A stretch of DNA of 64,000 nucleotides from Paenibacillus endoradicis (GCF_024721975.1 NZ_JANQBB010000003.1:434001-498000), one strand, 5' to 3'; shown: positions 26,951 through 36,266, counted from the stretch's first letter. The notes: generated from the sequence alone by a model not told the origin. A program made the numbers and translations.

Positions 26951-28129
26951 ATGGTTACGTTTTCCGATAGAGTAAAGGGTGTAGTATTCGGGACAGCATA
27001 CGGCGACGCGATGGGCGCAGTCGTGGAAAAAATGACCTATGAGCAAATTAAAGAGAAATATGGTCGAGTAGAAACAACACAAACGAAGTGGTGGAAAGCA
27101 GATTGGTCTGAATCAGCCCGTCTTTCAAGAATGCGTGGGATGGGAATAATAACGGATGATACGCTAATGACTTTAGCGCTAATGAATGTTTATTGTACAG
27201 AAAATCGTCATTTGGATGCTTATGATATAGCTAATGAATTTGTGAAAGAAATAGCTTATCGTCCTAGATATATTCCGGAATTCGGTAGAGAAGCATTAAT
27301 ACTAGACCGACTATTTTATCCGGAAAAACATATTTTCAATCGACATGTATTAGCGAACTGTGAGCCACGCGAGGGCGGCTATGGTAATATGGTCAATTGC
27401 GGCGCGGCGATGTATATCTCTCCGATTGGTATTATTAATGCTTGTAATCCAAGGGGAGCATATGACGAGGCCATCTTGTTCGCATCTGGTCATCAACTCA
27501 GCTATGGCTTAGAAGCAGCAGGAGTTATGGCTTGTAGTGTAGCGAAAGCCTTTGAGCCAGGTGTATCGGTAGAGCAAGTTATTGATACAGCTCTGCATTA
27601 TGCCAAAGATGGAACAAAGCGAGCAATTCATGATATATGCGATGCGGCGATAATGCTTAAACATAATAAAGAAGATCGTGATGAGGTTGTACGTAAATTC
27701 CATGAAGTAATAGGTCAATATTCTCCGATGGGCAATGATGTGAATAGAGGAGAACATAAGCTTGGTATTGCTACGAATCATTACACACCGAGTAGACTAT
27801 TTTCCATAGAGGAACTACCACTTGCAATGGGATTCATGATGTTACATGAAGGAAATTTGACAGAAGCAGTGAAAGACGGAGTAAGCTCCGGCCGTGATAC
27901 AGATTCAATCGGGGTTATGATTGGAGCTATTCTTGGAGCTATGCATGGCGTATCAGCAATTCCTCTTGATGAACGTATTGCTTTAGAAAATGTAAGTAAG
28001 CAAAATATAGATCAAAATTGTGATCGTTTCATTGAGGTAGCAGAAGCCATTATTATAGAAGATTTCAATCAGAGTAATGCAAGGCAACAACATATTTTAT
28101 CAACACTCGGAGGCGGTGCATCAGCATGA
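26951..28129 (+). CDS. ADP-ribosylglycohydrolase family protein
   Basis: A 392-residue cytoplasmic protein of the ARH/DraG family, metal-dependent hydrolases that remove ribosyl or ADP-ribosyl groups. The binuclear-metal motifs are intact: GDAMGAVVE near the N-terminus, TDDT (about 68-71) and the C-terminal DTDS (Asp316 and Asp318 in SGRDTDSIG). It overlaps the next gene by 4 nt (ATGA). In a catabolic operon with an importer and ribokinases, it more plausibly hydrolyses a small ribosyl compound than ADP-ribosylated protein (inference). Confidence 0.88.
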   Translation: MVTFSDRVKGVVFGTAYGDAMGAVVEKMTYEQIKEKYGRVETTQTKWWKADWSESARLSRMRGMGIITDDTLMTLALMNVYCTENRHLDAYDIANEFVKEIAYRPRYIPEFGREALILDRLFYPEKHIFNRHVLANCEPREGGYGNMVNCGAAMYISPIGIINACNPRGAYDEAILFASGHQLSYGLEAAGVMACSVAKAFEPGVSVEQVIDTALHYAKDGTKRAIHDICDAAIMLKHNKEDRDEVVRKFHEVIGQYSPMGNDVNRGEHKLGIATNHYTPSRLFSIEELPLAMGFMMLHEGNLTEAVKDGVSSGRDTDSIGVMIGAILGAMHGVSAIPLDERIALENVSKQNIDQNCDRFIEVAEAIIIEDFNQSNARQQHILSTLGGGASA

Positions 28130-30231
28130 TAGCAACTAATTATTTGGAAAAGATCTATGCGGGTTATTTGGGAATGAACATCGGTATTCGACTAGGAGCA
28201 CCAGTTGAACCAACGATTTGGTCTTATGAGCGAATTCTTAATACGTACGGTGATATTACTGATTATGTGAAGCCTTTCAAAAACTTTGCAGCAGATGACG
28301 ACGCCAATGGTCCATTCTATTTCTTGCGAGCATTGTATGACGATGCTAAGGATAGAGATATCGTACCTCAAGATGTTGCTAGAGCATGGATGAACTATGC
28401 ACGTGAGGGTGTAGGCATGTTCTGGTGGGGCGGATATGGGATTAGTACAGAACATACTGCTTTTATCAATTTGAAAAATGGAATTGAAGCACCGCAATCT
28501 GGATCGATTGCACAAAATGGTACGACAATCGCCGAACAAATTGGTGGTCAAATCTTTATTGATACATGGGGGCTAGTTAATCCAGGTAATCCGCAAAAAG
28601 CTGCTGATTTTGGTGAAGCTGCTGCAAGAGTATCGCATGATGGTGAAGGCGTATATGGTGCAAGATTCTTCTGTGCAGCTATTGCCAAAGCATTTGACAC
28701 TAGTGATGTAAGTGAAATTATTGAAGCGGGTCTAGCACAAATCCCAACCACATCTCTTTATTACCAAGTTGCTAGAGCGGTTATCGCTTTCCATAAGAAA
28801 CATCCTGCTAATTTCCGTGATTGCCGTGATATGCTTGAAAGAGACTGGGGTTATGATAAATATCCAGGCGTCTGTCACATGATTCCTAATGCTGGTGTAT
28901 GTATTCTAGCGATGGTATATGGTGAAGGAGACTTCAATCGTACTGTTGAAATTGCAACAATGTGCGGTTGGGATACAGATTGTAATGCTGGTAACGTTGG
29001 GACTGTACTAGGTGTTGCATGTGGGCTTGAAGGGATTGCGGATAAATACCGTAAACCAATTAACGATTCTATCGTAATGTCAGGTATTTCAGGATACCTT
29101 AACATTCTAGACATTCCATCATATGCGAAGGAGTTAGCTATACTTGGCTATCGTCTAGCTAATGAACCTTGCCCAGCTGAATTACTTAAAAGCTTTAAAG
29201 AAGACGAAGTTTACTTTGATTTTGAATTGCCGGGCTCTACTCATAATATGCGTCTATCAAATTCGTTCTTCTGTGAAGCGAAACATTCTACAGAGTATTC
29301 TTATAGTGGTACTGGTTCGCTACAAGTTTTATTTGATCGCATGTTACGCGGTGAGCAATGCAAAATATACTATAAACCTTTCTACACAAGAGACGAGTTC
29401 AACGACGAAAGGTATTCACCTACGTTTGCGCCAAAAGCATATTCTGGTCAAACGGTATCTATGAAAATTTACTTGGATCAATGGGAAGGCAATGAAACAC
29501 CAGGTGTTGCTCCATATGTTCGTCTTGCTTCCAGTAAAAAAGAGTTAATCCAAGGTTATGTGAAACTTGTGGGTGAGCAATGGATAGAATTAGAATTCAC
29601 GATCCCGGATTCTAAAGGCGATTTGATTGATGAGGTTGGTATCGTATTCGAAGCCTATACACCGAAGAAACCGAAAAGCTTAGGACGCATCTTCATTGAT
29701 GAATTTAGAATATATGGAAAAGCAAATTATGCGATTGATTTTGCTAAGCAGCGCGTTGATTTTGGTTGTATTACACCGTTTGCACATAATCATGGAGCAT
29801 GGAGAATAGAAAATGGTGCTATGCATTTAATGACTGCTGAACCAAGTGAAGCCTACACAGGTGCGTATTTTGCTAGAGATTATAAGGTTTCAATGGTATT
29901 GAATGCACAAAGTGGACATTCACATCTTGTAGCAGTGCGAGCACAAGGCGCGATGCGAGGATACCACATTGGATTTGACGGAGAAGGTCAAGTGTCACTT
30001 TATGTGAATGATTTTGGTCATAAGTTGTTAGCATCTGCTGAGTTTAATTGGTCACATAATCAAGATTATCATTTCGAAGTAACAGCTAACGGAAACTTAG
30101 TATCATTGAGCATAGGTGGTACAGTCGTATTACAACATGAGGATGACACCTTTAGTTATGGAATGTACGGTGTTAGTACGAATACTGCTGCAAGAACAAG
30201 CTATCGCGATATTCGTGTGACAGAATTATAG
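28126..30231 (+). CDS. ADP-ribosylglycohydrolase-like protein with C-terminal beta-sandwich modules
   Basis: A 701-residue protein. Residues 1 to about 345 are a divergent ARH-like domain. The acidic cluster AADDDANGP (Asp57-59) replaces the usual TDDT, the C-terminal metal motif CGWDTDCNAGNVG (Asp283, Asp285) is intact, and the first motif reads IGIRLGAPVE without the usual GDA. About 360-530 and 550-700 look like beta-rich modules, the last resembling a LamG/DUF1080-type concanavalin fold (GYHIGFDGEGQVSLYVND). There is no signal peptide, so the putative glycan-binding modules act inside the cell. The start overlaps the previous stop as ATGA. It probably acts with its neighbour on an imported glycoside. 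Confidence 0.8.
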   Translation: MIATNYLEKIYAGYLGMNIGIRLGAPVEPTIWSYERILNTYGDITDYVKPFKNFAADDDANGPFYFLRALYDDAKDRDIVPQDVARAWMNYAREGVGMFWWGGYGISTEHTAFINLKNGIEAPQSGSIAQNGTTIAEQIGGQIFIDTWGLVNPGNPQKAADFGEAAARVSHDGEGVYGARFFCAAIAKAFDTSDVSEIIEAGLAQIPTTSLYYQVARAVIAFHKKHPANFRDCRDMLERDWGYDKYPGVCHMIPNAGVCILAMVYGEGDFNRTVEIATMCGWDTDCNAGNVGTVLGVACGLEGIADKYRKPINDSIVMSGISGYLNILDIPSYAKELAILGYRLANEPCPAELLKSFKEDEVYFDFELPGSTHNMRLSNSFFCEAKHSTEYSYSGTGSLQVLFDRMLRGEQCKIYYKPFYTRDEFNDERYSPTFAPKAYSGQTVSMKIYLDQWEGNETPGVAPYVRLASSKKELIQGYVKLVGEQWIELEFTIPDSKGDLIDEVGIVFEAYTPKKPKSLGRIFIDEFRIYGKANYAIDFAKQRVDFGCITPFAHNHGAWRIENGAMHLMTAEPSEAYTGAYFARDYKVSMVLNAQSGHSHLVAVRAQGAMRGYHIGFDGEGQVSLYVNDFGHKLLASAEFNWSHNQDYHFEVTANGNLVSLSIGGTVVLQHEDDTFSYGMYGVSTNTAARTSYRDIRVTEL

Positions 30232-30255
30232 TCCTAAGGTGAATTGGAGAAGAGT

Positions 30256-31149
30256 ATGAAGATAATTGTAATTGGCAGCATGAATATGGATATGGTCATG
30301 CAGACTAGCCGAATTCCAGAAGTGGGAGAGACGATTAATGGAGAGGGATTCTTTCTATCAGGCGGCGGTAAAGGTGCTAATCAGGCAGTAGCTTGCGCGA
30401 AAATGGGCGCTGATACATGGATGATGGCGAAGGTCGGCGATGATATCTTTGGTCAATCTCTTCTCGACGATCTATCGAATTATGGTGTGCAAACGGATTT
30501 TATAGTTAAGGAAGCGGGTATTTCGACAGGTGTTGCCTCCATTACGGTGAAAGATGGTAACAACTCTATTATATTGGCAAGTGGAGCGAACAGTTGTCTA
30601 TTGCCAGAGGATATTCGCAAATTAGAATCTGAGCTATTGTCTGCATCCGCAATAATGCTTCAGTTGGAAATTCCGATTGAAACGGTTTACGAAGTTATTT
30701 CTGTCGTGAAAGGCAAAGTTCCGATTTTCTTGAATCCAGCTCCTGCACTTCCGCTGGACGATTACATTCTACAAGGCATTCATTACTTCACACCTAACGA
30801 AATAGAATGCAGATTGTATACTGGAGTAGAAATTCATACGATAGATGATGCATTTACTGCGTTAGACGTTTTACGTAATAAAGGAATTATGTATCCTTTA
30901 ATTACGTTAGGTGAGCAAGGTGTTGCTTATTATAATGGTAGCAATAATGTTCATAGGTCTGGCCTTAAGGTTAATGCGATCGATACGACTGCGGCAGGGG
31001 ATACGTTCTCTGGAACGCTAGCTGCAATGATTGTTGCGGGACAGACAATGGATGAAGCTGTTTCTATGGCAATTCAAGCCTCAGCACTATCTGTTACGAG
31101 ATTAGGTGCGCAACAATCTATCCCGTTGCTTGCGGAAATGACCAATTAG
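30256..31149 (+). CDS. Ribokinase (PfkB family)
   Basis: A 297-residue cytoplasmic sugar kinase with the ribokinase substrate motif GGGKGANQAVACAKMG and the ATP/anion-hole motif DTTAAGDTFSG, the spelling seen in genuine RbsK proteins. It phosphorylates ribose to ribose-5-phosphate. I start it at the ATG at 30256, 8 nt after GGAGA; the frame is open from 30244. It is the last gene of the operon and a second kinase besides the one fused to the regulator. The two differ in the anion hole (TAAGD against TGAGD), so they may act on different sugars or at different steps. Confidence 0.9.
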   Translation: MKIIVIGSMNMDMVMQTSRIPEVGETINGEGFFLSGGGKGANQAVACAKMGADTWMMAKVGDDIFGQSLLDDLSNYGVQTDFIVKEAGISTGVASITVKDGNNSIILASGANSCLLPEDIRKLESELLSASAIMLQLEIPIETVYEVISVVKGKVPIFLNPAPALPLDDYILQGIHYFTPNEIECRLYTGVEIHTIDDAFTALDVLRNKGIMYPLITLGEQGVAYYNGSNNVHRSGLKVNAIDTTAAGDTFSGTLAAMIVAGQTMDEAVSMAIQASALSVTRLGAQQSIPLLAEMTN

Positions 31150-31171
31150 ATTAATAAGTTTTATTACCAAG

Positions 31172-31212
31172 TAGTAGTGACTTGAGAATTCTCCAGTCAC
31201 TACTATTTTTTC
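31172..31212 (+). terminator. Intrinsic terminator of the ribosyl operon
   Basis: An 11-bp stem, TAGTAGTGACT (31172-31182) with AGTCACTACTA (31195-31205), is followed by TTTTTT. Confidence 0.88.
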
Positions 31213-31360
31213 GCAAGTATTGTTCTCATAGAGATATAACTTAATACGAGACTTAGCAAAACTTTATATCATTGCGAGATTTATTTTCCGGCTTGCAAAA
31301 CTGTTTCTATGATACACTGAGATGGTTGGAAAGTCATTACATACAAGGGAGAGAATCTGC

Positions 31361-32653
31361 ATGTCACAAGGTAGCCTCATTGCTAGAATAAGGCAGTATT
31401 TCACGAATGATTCATTACCACACGACCTTAGGCTTAGCAAAGATGCTGTTGTATCACTTACTATTCATGCTTTTTTTCAATTCGGAGCATCGATGTCAGG
31501 GTTATTCCTCAATTTGTACTTGTGGAGGCTGACAGGAGACTTTACAATCAATGCGGTGTATAACATGATCAACTTTGCAATTACACCAATCGCATTTGCT
31601 GTCGGTGGATTAGTTGCGAAGAGACATGATCGAATGGTAGTGTATCGACTCGGTATTTCATTTTTCGCAATCTTCTATTTACTAGTTATATTAACTGGTG
31701 AAGCAGTACCGCAATATTATATTATATTTGCGCTATTGAACGGTATTGCAGGAGGTTTTTATTGGACCGGGTATTTAGTTTTACAATATGATGTTTCAAC
31801 CGAGCGTAACCGTATACGTTATCTGGCGATTAATACAATTACGTTTAATTTAGCCGGTTTGGCCGGACCTGCATTAGCTGGACTAATTATTCATCAGATG
31901 GATGGGCTGCAAGGGTATATACTAATATTCGTCTTCGCTTTCATTATGTTTGTATTAGCGGCTATTATTAGTATGAAAATTAAAGCAACAGTCAATCATC
32001 ACCGTACTTATTATTTGAAATATGTAGGTATAGTAATGAAGAAACATCTAAACTGGACAGCAGGTTTATTCAGCTTCTTGTTCTTAGGATTATTTCAAGG
32101 TGTGATGCTCTTCTTGCCGAATATAATGCTGTTTAGAGCGTTAGATCGAGAAGATTGGGTAGGTTATTTTCTTGTTTTGTTCTCTGCAATTACTGTAGTG
32201 ATGGGTTATATCATATCCAAAACTGCGAAAGAAGAGTATGTAAGAAAATATATTTTCTTTTCAACATGTGGAGTAGTTATCGGAGCCTTTCTACTATTAA
32301 TTGAAGTTAAATTATGGTCAGTCGTTATTTTTATGATTATATACTCTATGTGTACACCATTAATTACAAACTCTTTGACCTCGTATTTCTATAGAACTAT
32401 TACTGCATTGCCACTAAAGGGGCAATTGAAAGTAGAAGCTGTCGTTATGAGGGAATTATTCCTTAACTTAGGAAGGATCTTTGCAATTATTTTGTTAATT
32501 ATTTTTGCTAGTGATCTTGATTCGATTTGGTTACCAATAATAATAATATCAATGGCTTCTGCACAGTTTTTAATTCTAATATGCATAAGGAAAGAGCCTA
32601 GAGCGGTAGTTACTAATAGCGTTAGTTCCAAGAGCAATAATATAGCCAAATAA
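31361..32653 (+). CDS. Major facilitator superfamily transporter
   Basis: A 430-residue protein with about 12 hydrophobic segments in two halves separated by a basic loop (KIKATVNHHRTYYLK). AKRHDRMVVYRLG between helices 2 and 3 matches the MFS loop motif. The ATG at 31361 follows AAGGGAGAG; an upstream in-frame ATG at 31322 has no ribosome binding site. It is a single gene between two terminators. Neither substrate nor direction can be predicted. Confidence 0.85.
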   Translation: MSQGSLIARIRQYFTNDSLPHDLRLSKDAVVSLTIHAFFQFGASMSGLFLNLYLWRLTGDFTINAVYNMINFAITPIAFAVGGLVAKRHDRMVVYRLGISFFAIFYLLVILTGEAVPQYYIIFALLNGIAGGFYWTGYLVLQYDVSTERNRIRYLAINTITFNLAGLAGPALAGLIIHQMDGLQGYILIFVFAFIMFVLAAIISMKIKATVNHHRTYYLKYVGIVMKKHLNWTAGLFSFLFLGLFQGVMLFLPNIMLFRALDREDWVGYFLVLFSAITVVMGYIISKTAKEEYVRKYIFFSTCGVVIGAFLLLIEVKLWSVVIFMIIYSMCTPLITNSLTSYFYRTITALPLKGQLKVEAVVMRELFLNLGRIFAIILLIIFASDLDSIWLPIIIISMASAQFLILICIRKEPRAVVTNSVSSKSNNIAK

Positions 32654-32665
32654 TCGGTATAATAT

Positions 32666-32728
32666 AAAGCTGAATGTAGCTAAGTAAGACTGGGACTATC
32701 CATATCTAATACTTGTACATTCAGCTTT
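32666..32728. terminator. Inverted repeat between convergent genes, possible terminator
   Basis: AAAGCTGAATGTA (32666-32678) and TACATTCAGCTTT (32716-32728) form a 13-bp stem with a 37-nt loop between an MFS gene and the convergent CotH-like gene. T-tracts are weak on both sides. Confidence 0.5.
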
Positions 32729-32733
32729 CGAAT

Positions 32734-34653
32734 CTAGAGACGTTTTCGACGGAATAGGACAATGAAACTTGCACCTATTAATATTGCAATGACACTGAAT
32801 AATGTTGTTAGGGCGTGTTCTAGTTTCACTTCAGTTGAAATCGTTGGGACTACAGATGAGGGGTTAGCATTCAGGCCGCCGCCCATTTGAAATTGACCCA
32901 TATTACCTGGACCACGGTTTCCGCCCTGTCCACCAAAATTCATTCCACCAGCATTCTCATTATTTGTTATACGTTCAAGCATGGTAAGAGCGTCATAGAG
33001 AGATATACCATCAGGAAGTGGGAACTCAGTTGCATTTGCAGTTCCATCTTTTATACTTTCAAGAACAGTTTTTGCTTCCTCAATACTCATTCCGTTAAGA
33101 AGATCCATTGCACCACCACCGAAGTTCATGCCATCGGGAGGAGTCATCGCACCATCAGCATTGCCGTCTTCTCCGCCAAAGTTCATGCCGTCGGGAGGAG
33201 CCATCGCACCATCAGCATTGCCGTCTTGTCCGCCGAAGTTCATGCCATCGGGAGGAGCCATCGCACCATCAGCATTGCCGTCTTGTCCGCCAAAGTTCAT
33301 GCCATCGGGAGGAGTCATCGCACCATCAGCATTGTCGCCTCGACCACCAAAGTTCATCTTTCCTCCGCCACCATTGCCTGGTCCACCGGAGGCTGAACCG
33401 GAACCATCACCTGCAGATTCAATTTCACCACTTAATTGTTTTGAAATAGATTCTATTTGTGTATCCACGAAAGTTAATAATGATGCAACACCTTTTTCAT
33501 ACTCTTCGTAAGTTACAAAAGCAGTAGGATCAGCAGCAACCGAGTCACTAATTAACGATTGAACTTCTTGCACTCTTGTTACAAATTGACCACTAGTGAA
33601 TTCCCTGTCTACTAATTCGTTAATAATAGTATGATATTGCTCACGATAAGTATCGCTCGCTATGAGATTAGCAATTAGAGGTCTAGTATTAAGAGCAACA
33701 CCGGTAGGCTCATCAATAAGAATACCTGAACCACCAAACCCACCAAATGCCATATTCATATCCCATGGAATTATAGAAAAAATACCATCGGTTTCATATA
33801 AATAATAATTGTGTTTAAAATTTCCAGCATAGCTATCAAGATTAGCGGTAACCGTATTGAGCGCTATAAATTTTAATGCTGACGAAACATCAAGCACCTC
33901 TTCATAACGATCACTATTATTAAGCACATCCGTCATATGAAGGAGCGCTTCTTCGTCTGCTTCGCCATACTTCACATCAAGGCCAGTGTATTCTTCAAAC
34001 GTAGCTAGAGCTGTTAAGTCTGCGCCAGTACCGCCATTTGATTTATATAATGTTCCTGAACTATCCTCAAACTCTCGCTCGATAAACGCGCTATTCATTT
34101 GTTCGACTGCTGTATATAACCCCCAAAGCTCTCCATTAATATACACATTTACGAAAGAGTGTTTAGGGGTTGGGATACTCATGTTTTCAGCGATTTCATA
34201 AGCAAGAAATTCTCTCATATACGATGCATCACTATAATTATTATTGAGATTGATCGTTGTAACTCCTTCAATATTTTGTGTTACGTACTCGTCAAGTGAT
34301 AACTTGAAACTATATCGCTCCGAATCCGTCATCTTGGCTACGGATGTTAGACTGGAATTTCCTTTTGTCCTAAATCCAACATTATCAAATTTTTTTCCGT
34401 TATAAGTAACATTTGCAGAGTGGTAAGCTTCTGCTGTTGGATCATCAAGTATCTCTTGAAATGCAGTTTCATCTATTGATATATCTACTGAAACGATTTC
34501 GTTCTTAGGAAAGTAGATCGTGTCTAATTTGCTAGTAGAAGCTACACCATTAACCTTATTAGAGGTACTCGACTTAGAGCACCCACTAATTAGACTGACC
34601 ATGAGGAGGAGACTAACGGTGATTAACATTGATTTTGAGGTTGTTAATTTCAT
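32734..34653 (-). CDS. CotH kinase-like lipoprotein with internal tandem repeats and C-terminal membrane anchor
   Basis: A 639-residue exported protein. The signal peptide carries the lipobox LISGC. A CotH-type domain (about 45-400, with WDMNMAFGGFGG as the conserved metal/nucleotide segment) is followed by a Gly/Asn/Asp/Pro-rich region holding four 19-residue repeats beginning MNFGG (about 433-508), and a C-terminal helix plus FRRKR tail that would anchor it a second time. CotH proteins are atypical kinases, first known from spore coats. Here the gene is third in a VTC-DUF4956-CotH cluster, a pairing linked to cell-surface or polyphosphate functions rather than spores. AGGAGGACGAT precedes the ATG. 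Confidence 0.87.
   Translation of the reverse strand: MKLTTSKSMLITVSLLLMVSLISGCSKSSTSNKVNGVASTSKLDTIYFPKNEIVSVDISIDETAFQEILDDPTAEAYHSANVTYNGKKFDNVGFRTKGNSSLTSVAKMTDSERYSFKLSLDEYVTQNIEGVTTINLNNNYSDASYMREFLAYEIAENMSIPTPKHSFVNVYINGELWGLYTAVEQMNSAFIEREFEDSSGTLYKSNGGTGADLTALATFEEYTGLDVKYGEADEEALLHMTDVLNNSDRYEEVLDVSSALKFIALNTVTANLDSYAGNFKHNYYLYETDGIFSIIPWDMNMAFGGFGGSGILIDEPTGVALNTRPLIANLIASDTYREQYHTIINELVDREFTSGQFVTRVQEVQSLISDSVAADPTAFVTYEEYEKGVASLLTFVDTQIESISKQLSGEIESAGDGSGSASGGPGNGGGGKMNFGGRGDNADGAMTPPDGMNFGGQDGNADGAMAPPDGMNFGGQDGNADGAMAPPDGMNFGGEDGNADGAMTPPDGMNFGGGAMDLLNGMSIEEAKTVLESIKDGTANATEFPLPDGISLYDALTMLERITNNENAGGMNFGGQGGNRGPGNMGQFQMGGGLNANPSSVVPTISTEVKLEHALTTLFSVIAILIGASFIVLFRRKRL
33130..33357 (-). 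repeat. Four 57-bp tandem repeats inside the CotH-like gene
   Basis: The ATG-AAC-TTT-GG start of each unit recurs exactly every 57 bp (reverse-strand positions 33357, 33300, 33243, 33186), encoding MNFGG-x-DGNADGAM-T/A-PPDG. The middle two units are nearly identical, which points to recent duplication or array instability. Confidence 0.92.
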
Positions 34654-34667
34654 ATCGTCCTCCTAGA

Positions 34668-35396
34668 TTAAGATACGTAATCGCCGTTGTAGCTAATTAA
34701 TACGGCAGTTTGTACACCAGGAATAGCTGCCAAAGCATTAATGAATGAACCAGTTTTATCTTTGAGACGGATTTCAAACGTAACTTCAATATTGCCTGGA
34801 GTAACTGTTTTTTGTTTAACATTGAATTTTTTAACTTCTTCTGAAATTTTAGATTGTGCTTGTTGTTCTGCTGTATCATGATCACAATTAACAACAAGTA
34901 AATAAGGGGTTTCTGTAGATCCACCTTTAATAAAGAAGAACAAGATCAATCCAATAATGAGTGAACCTATAATAGCTAAAGTATAGAAACCAGCTCCTGT
35001 AACGATACCTGCGACTGCTGCCCAGAATAAGAAGATCAGGTCAGTGGGGTCTTTAATTGGTGTTCTAAAACGTACAATGGACAACGCACCAACCATACCA
35101 AGGGATAGTACTAGATTAGAATTTATAGCAATAATAACAGTGGCTGTAATCATCGTCATTCCGATAAGTGCAACGTTAAAGCTTTTAGAATATAGAATAC
35201 CGCTAAATATGCGGCGATATAAGAAATAAATAAATAATCCGACGATGAATGAAATTGCTAGCGAAATAATAATCTGACTAATTGCAATATCAGTACCGAA
35301 GCTATCAAGCACCGAATTTTTAATAATATCTGTAAATGAGTTACTTGTCGTATCAGTAGCTGCTGCTGCAGAAGTTACTGTGTTTGTTGTTTCCAT
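34668..35396 (-). CDS. DUF4956 family membrane protein
   Basis: A 242-residue protein with four predicted membrane helices (about 30-50, 63-83, 92-108, 120-150), MVGALSIVRFRTPIKDPTDL as the DUF4956 signature (abbreviated by a few residues at either side), and a cytoplasmic ferredoxin-like C-terminal domain. The ATG at 35396 shares its A with the TAA of the upstream VTC gene; GGGAGGA lies 7 nt upstream. DUF4956 proteins are regular neighbours of VTC-domain proteins and CotH kinases and probably form a membrane complex with them. Biochemical function is unknown. Confidence 0.87.
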   Translation of the reverse strand: METTNTVTSAAAATDTTSNSFTDIIKNSVLDSFGTDIAISQIIISLAISFIVGLFIYFLYRRIFSGILYSKSFNVALIGMTMITATVIIAINSNLVLSLGMVGALSIVRFRTPIKDPTDLIFLFWAAVAGIVTGAGFYTLAIIGSLIIGLILFFFIKGGSTETPYLLVVNCDHDTAEQQAQSKISEEVKKFNVKQKTVTPGNIEVTFEIRLKDKTGSFINALAAIPGVQTAVLISYNGDYVS

Positions 35397-36109
35397 TAAT
35401 AATCCTCCCAATTGTTTGCTTTATTGTATTTGCGGCAAATAACATATTTTGACGCTGAAGTTCGATTTACGCCTTCAAGCTGTAATGCTGCTTGTATCGC
35501 TTGCGGTAAATATTCATCATACTTAATTTCTAAAATGATTCTTTCGTCGTCTAGCGCTGGTATTGGTTTTAAGTTAGGATCAAAAATATCGATATTGTTT
35601 AATCCTGTTCGTAATTGCTTATCGAATGTAATGCGAACATTCCCATGCCGAGATACATAAGGTTCACGGACATAATCAACAATGACAATGGGGCGAAGCA
35701 ATTGGTTCTTCATCTGACTGTAAATCTCAAGTAGTAGTGGCTTATTGCCCTCTTTTAATACTTCATAATTTCCCGCAATAATTTGATCATACATTGCCCG
35801 TGTAATAGGTTCTTTTATTTTGGCGATATAATCACGATATTTAATTTTTTTCTCAAAGTGGATGACATTATCATTTTTGTTGTAGATCCGAATTCGATAT
35901 TTAACACGGTCTCGAATACCGCCTAGTTTCTCATGTAATGCTGTATTTTGAATATCATCAAAGTACAGACTGCGAATATGATATTCCCCTTCTTCAGACA
36001 CATGTTGGTCTAATTGTAAAATGCCTTTTAATTTCTGAGTAATAATGAAACGTTGATGAGGACTAATATAATATTTGAACTCATTGCGATACTTTAACGA
36101 TTGGCTCAT
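35396..36109 (-). CDS. VTC-domain (polyphosphate polymerase-like) protein
   Basis: A 237-residue cytoplasmic protein with the VTC tunnel fold. The basic and acidic strands RNEFKYYIS, IRSLYFDD, KYRIRIYNKND, HFEKKIKYRDYIAK, VDYVREPYV and ILEIKYDEYLP carry the alternating Arg/Lys/Glu residues that in yeast Vtc4 bind nucleotide, phosphate and polyphosphate. I start it at the ATG at 36109, 5 nt after GAGGTG; an in-frame ATG at 36121 lies upstream of that site. It leads the cluster with DUF4956 and CotH. Polyphosphate synthesis is the family inference, not shown here. Confidence 0.88.
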   Translation of the reverse strand: MSQSLKYRNEFKYYISPHQRFIITQKLKGILQLDQHVSEEGEYHIRSLYFDDIQNTALHEKLGGIRDRVKYRIRIYNKNDNVIHFEKKIKYRDYIAKIKEPITRAMYDQIIAGNYEVLKEGNKPLLLEIYSQMKNQLLRPIVIVDYVREPYVSRHGNVRITFDKQLRTGLNNIDIFDPNLKPIPALDDERIILEIKYDEYLPQAIQAALQLEGVNRTSASKYVICRKYNKANNWEDY

Positions 36110-36160
36110 GGTACACCTCATTTCTATTTCGTAATAATCAATGTATAGTTGTATTGTAAA

Positions 36161-36211
36161 GTTGAATGCTTATACGAAAATGAATAGTAACTGAAAGTAA
36201 GCTGAATGCTT
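36161..36211. promoter_or_regulatory. Direct repeat in the divergent VTC / phosphoesterase promoter region
   Basis: GTTGAATGCTT (36161-36171) and GCTGAATGCTT (36201-36211) are spaced exactly 40 bp apart, about four helical turns, between divergent genes. This is compatible with binding sites for a shared regulator; the OmpR-type regulator gene at 39069-39752 is a candidate. Confidence 0.3.
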
Positions 36212-36266
36212 GTCAATAGTATTTTGTGTTAAACTTTTGTAAAAGATATGAAAGTGGGTGATATCC

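Noticed and set aside
33130..33357. Regular repeats that could suggest a CRISPR array
   Set aside because: The units are contiguous 57-bp copies without unique spacers and stay in frame inside the CotH-like gene.
33108..33511. Long plus-strand reading frames of repeat-rich Ser/His/Pro composition
   Set aside because: They are shadows of the minus-strand CotH repeats; no ribosome binding site, and the minus-strand gene has a signal peptide and domain structure.
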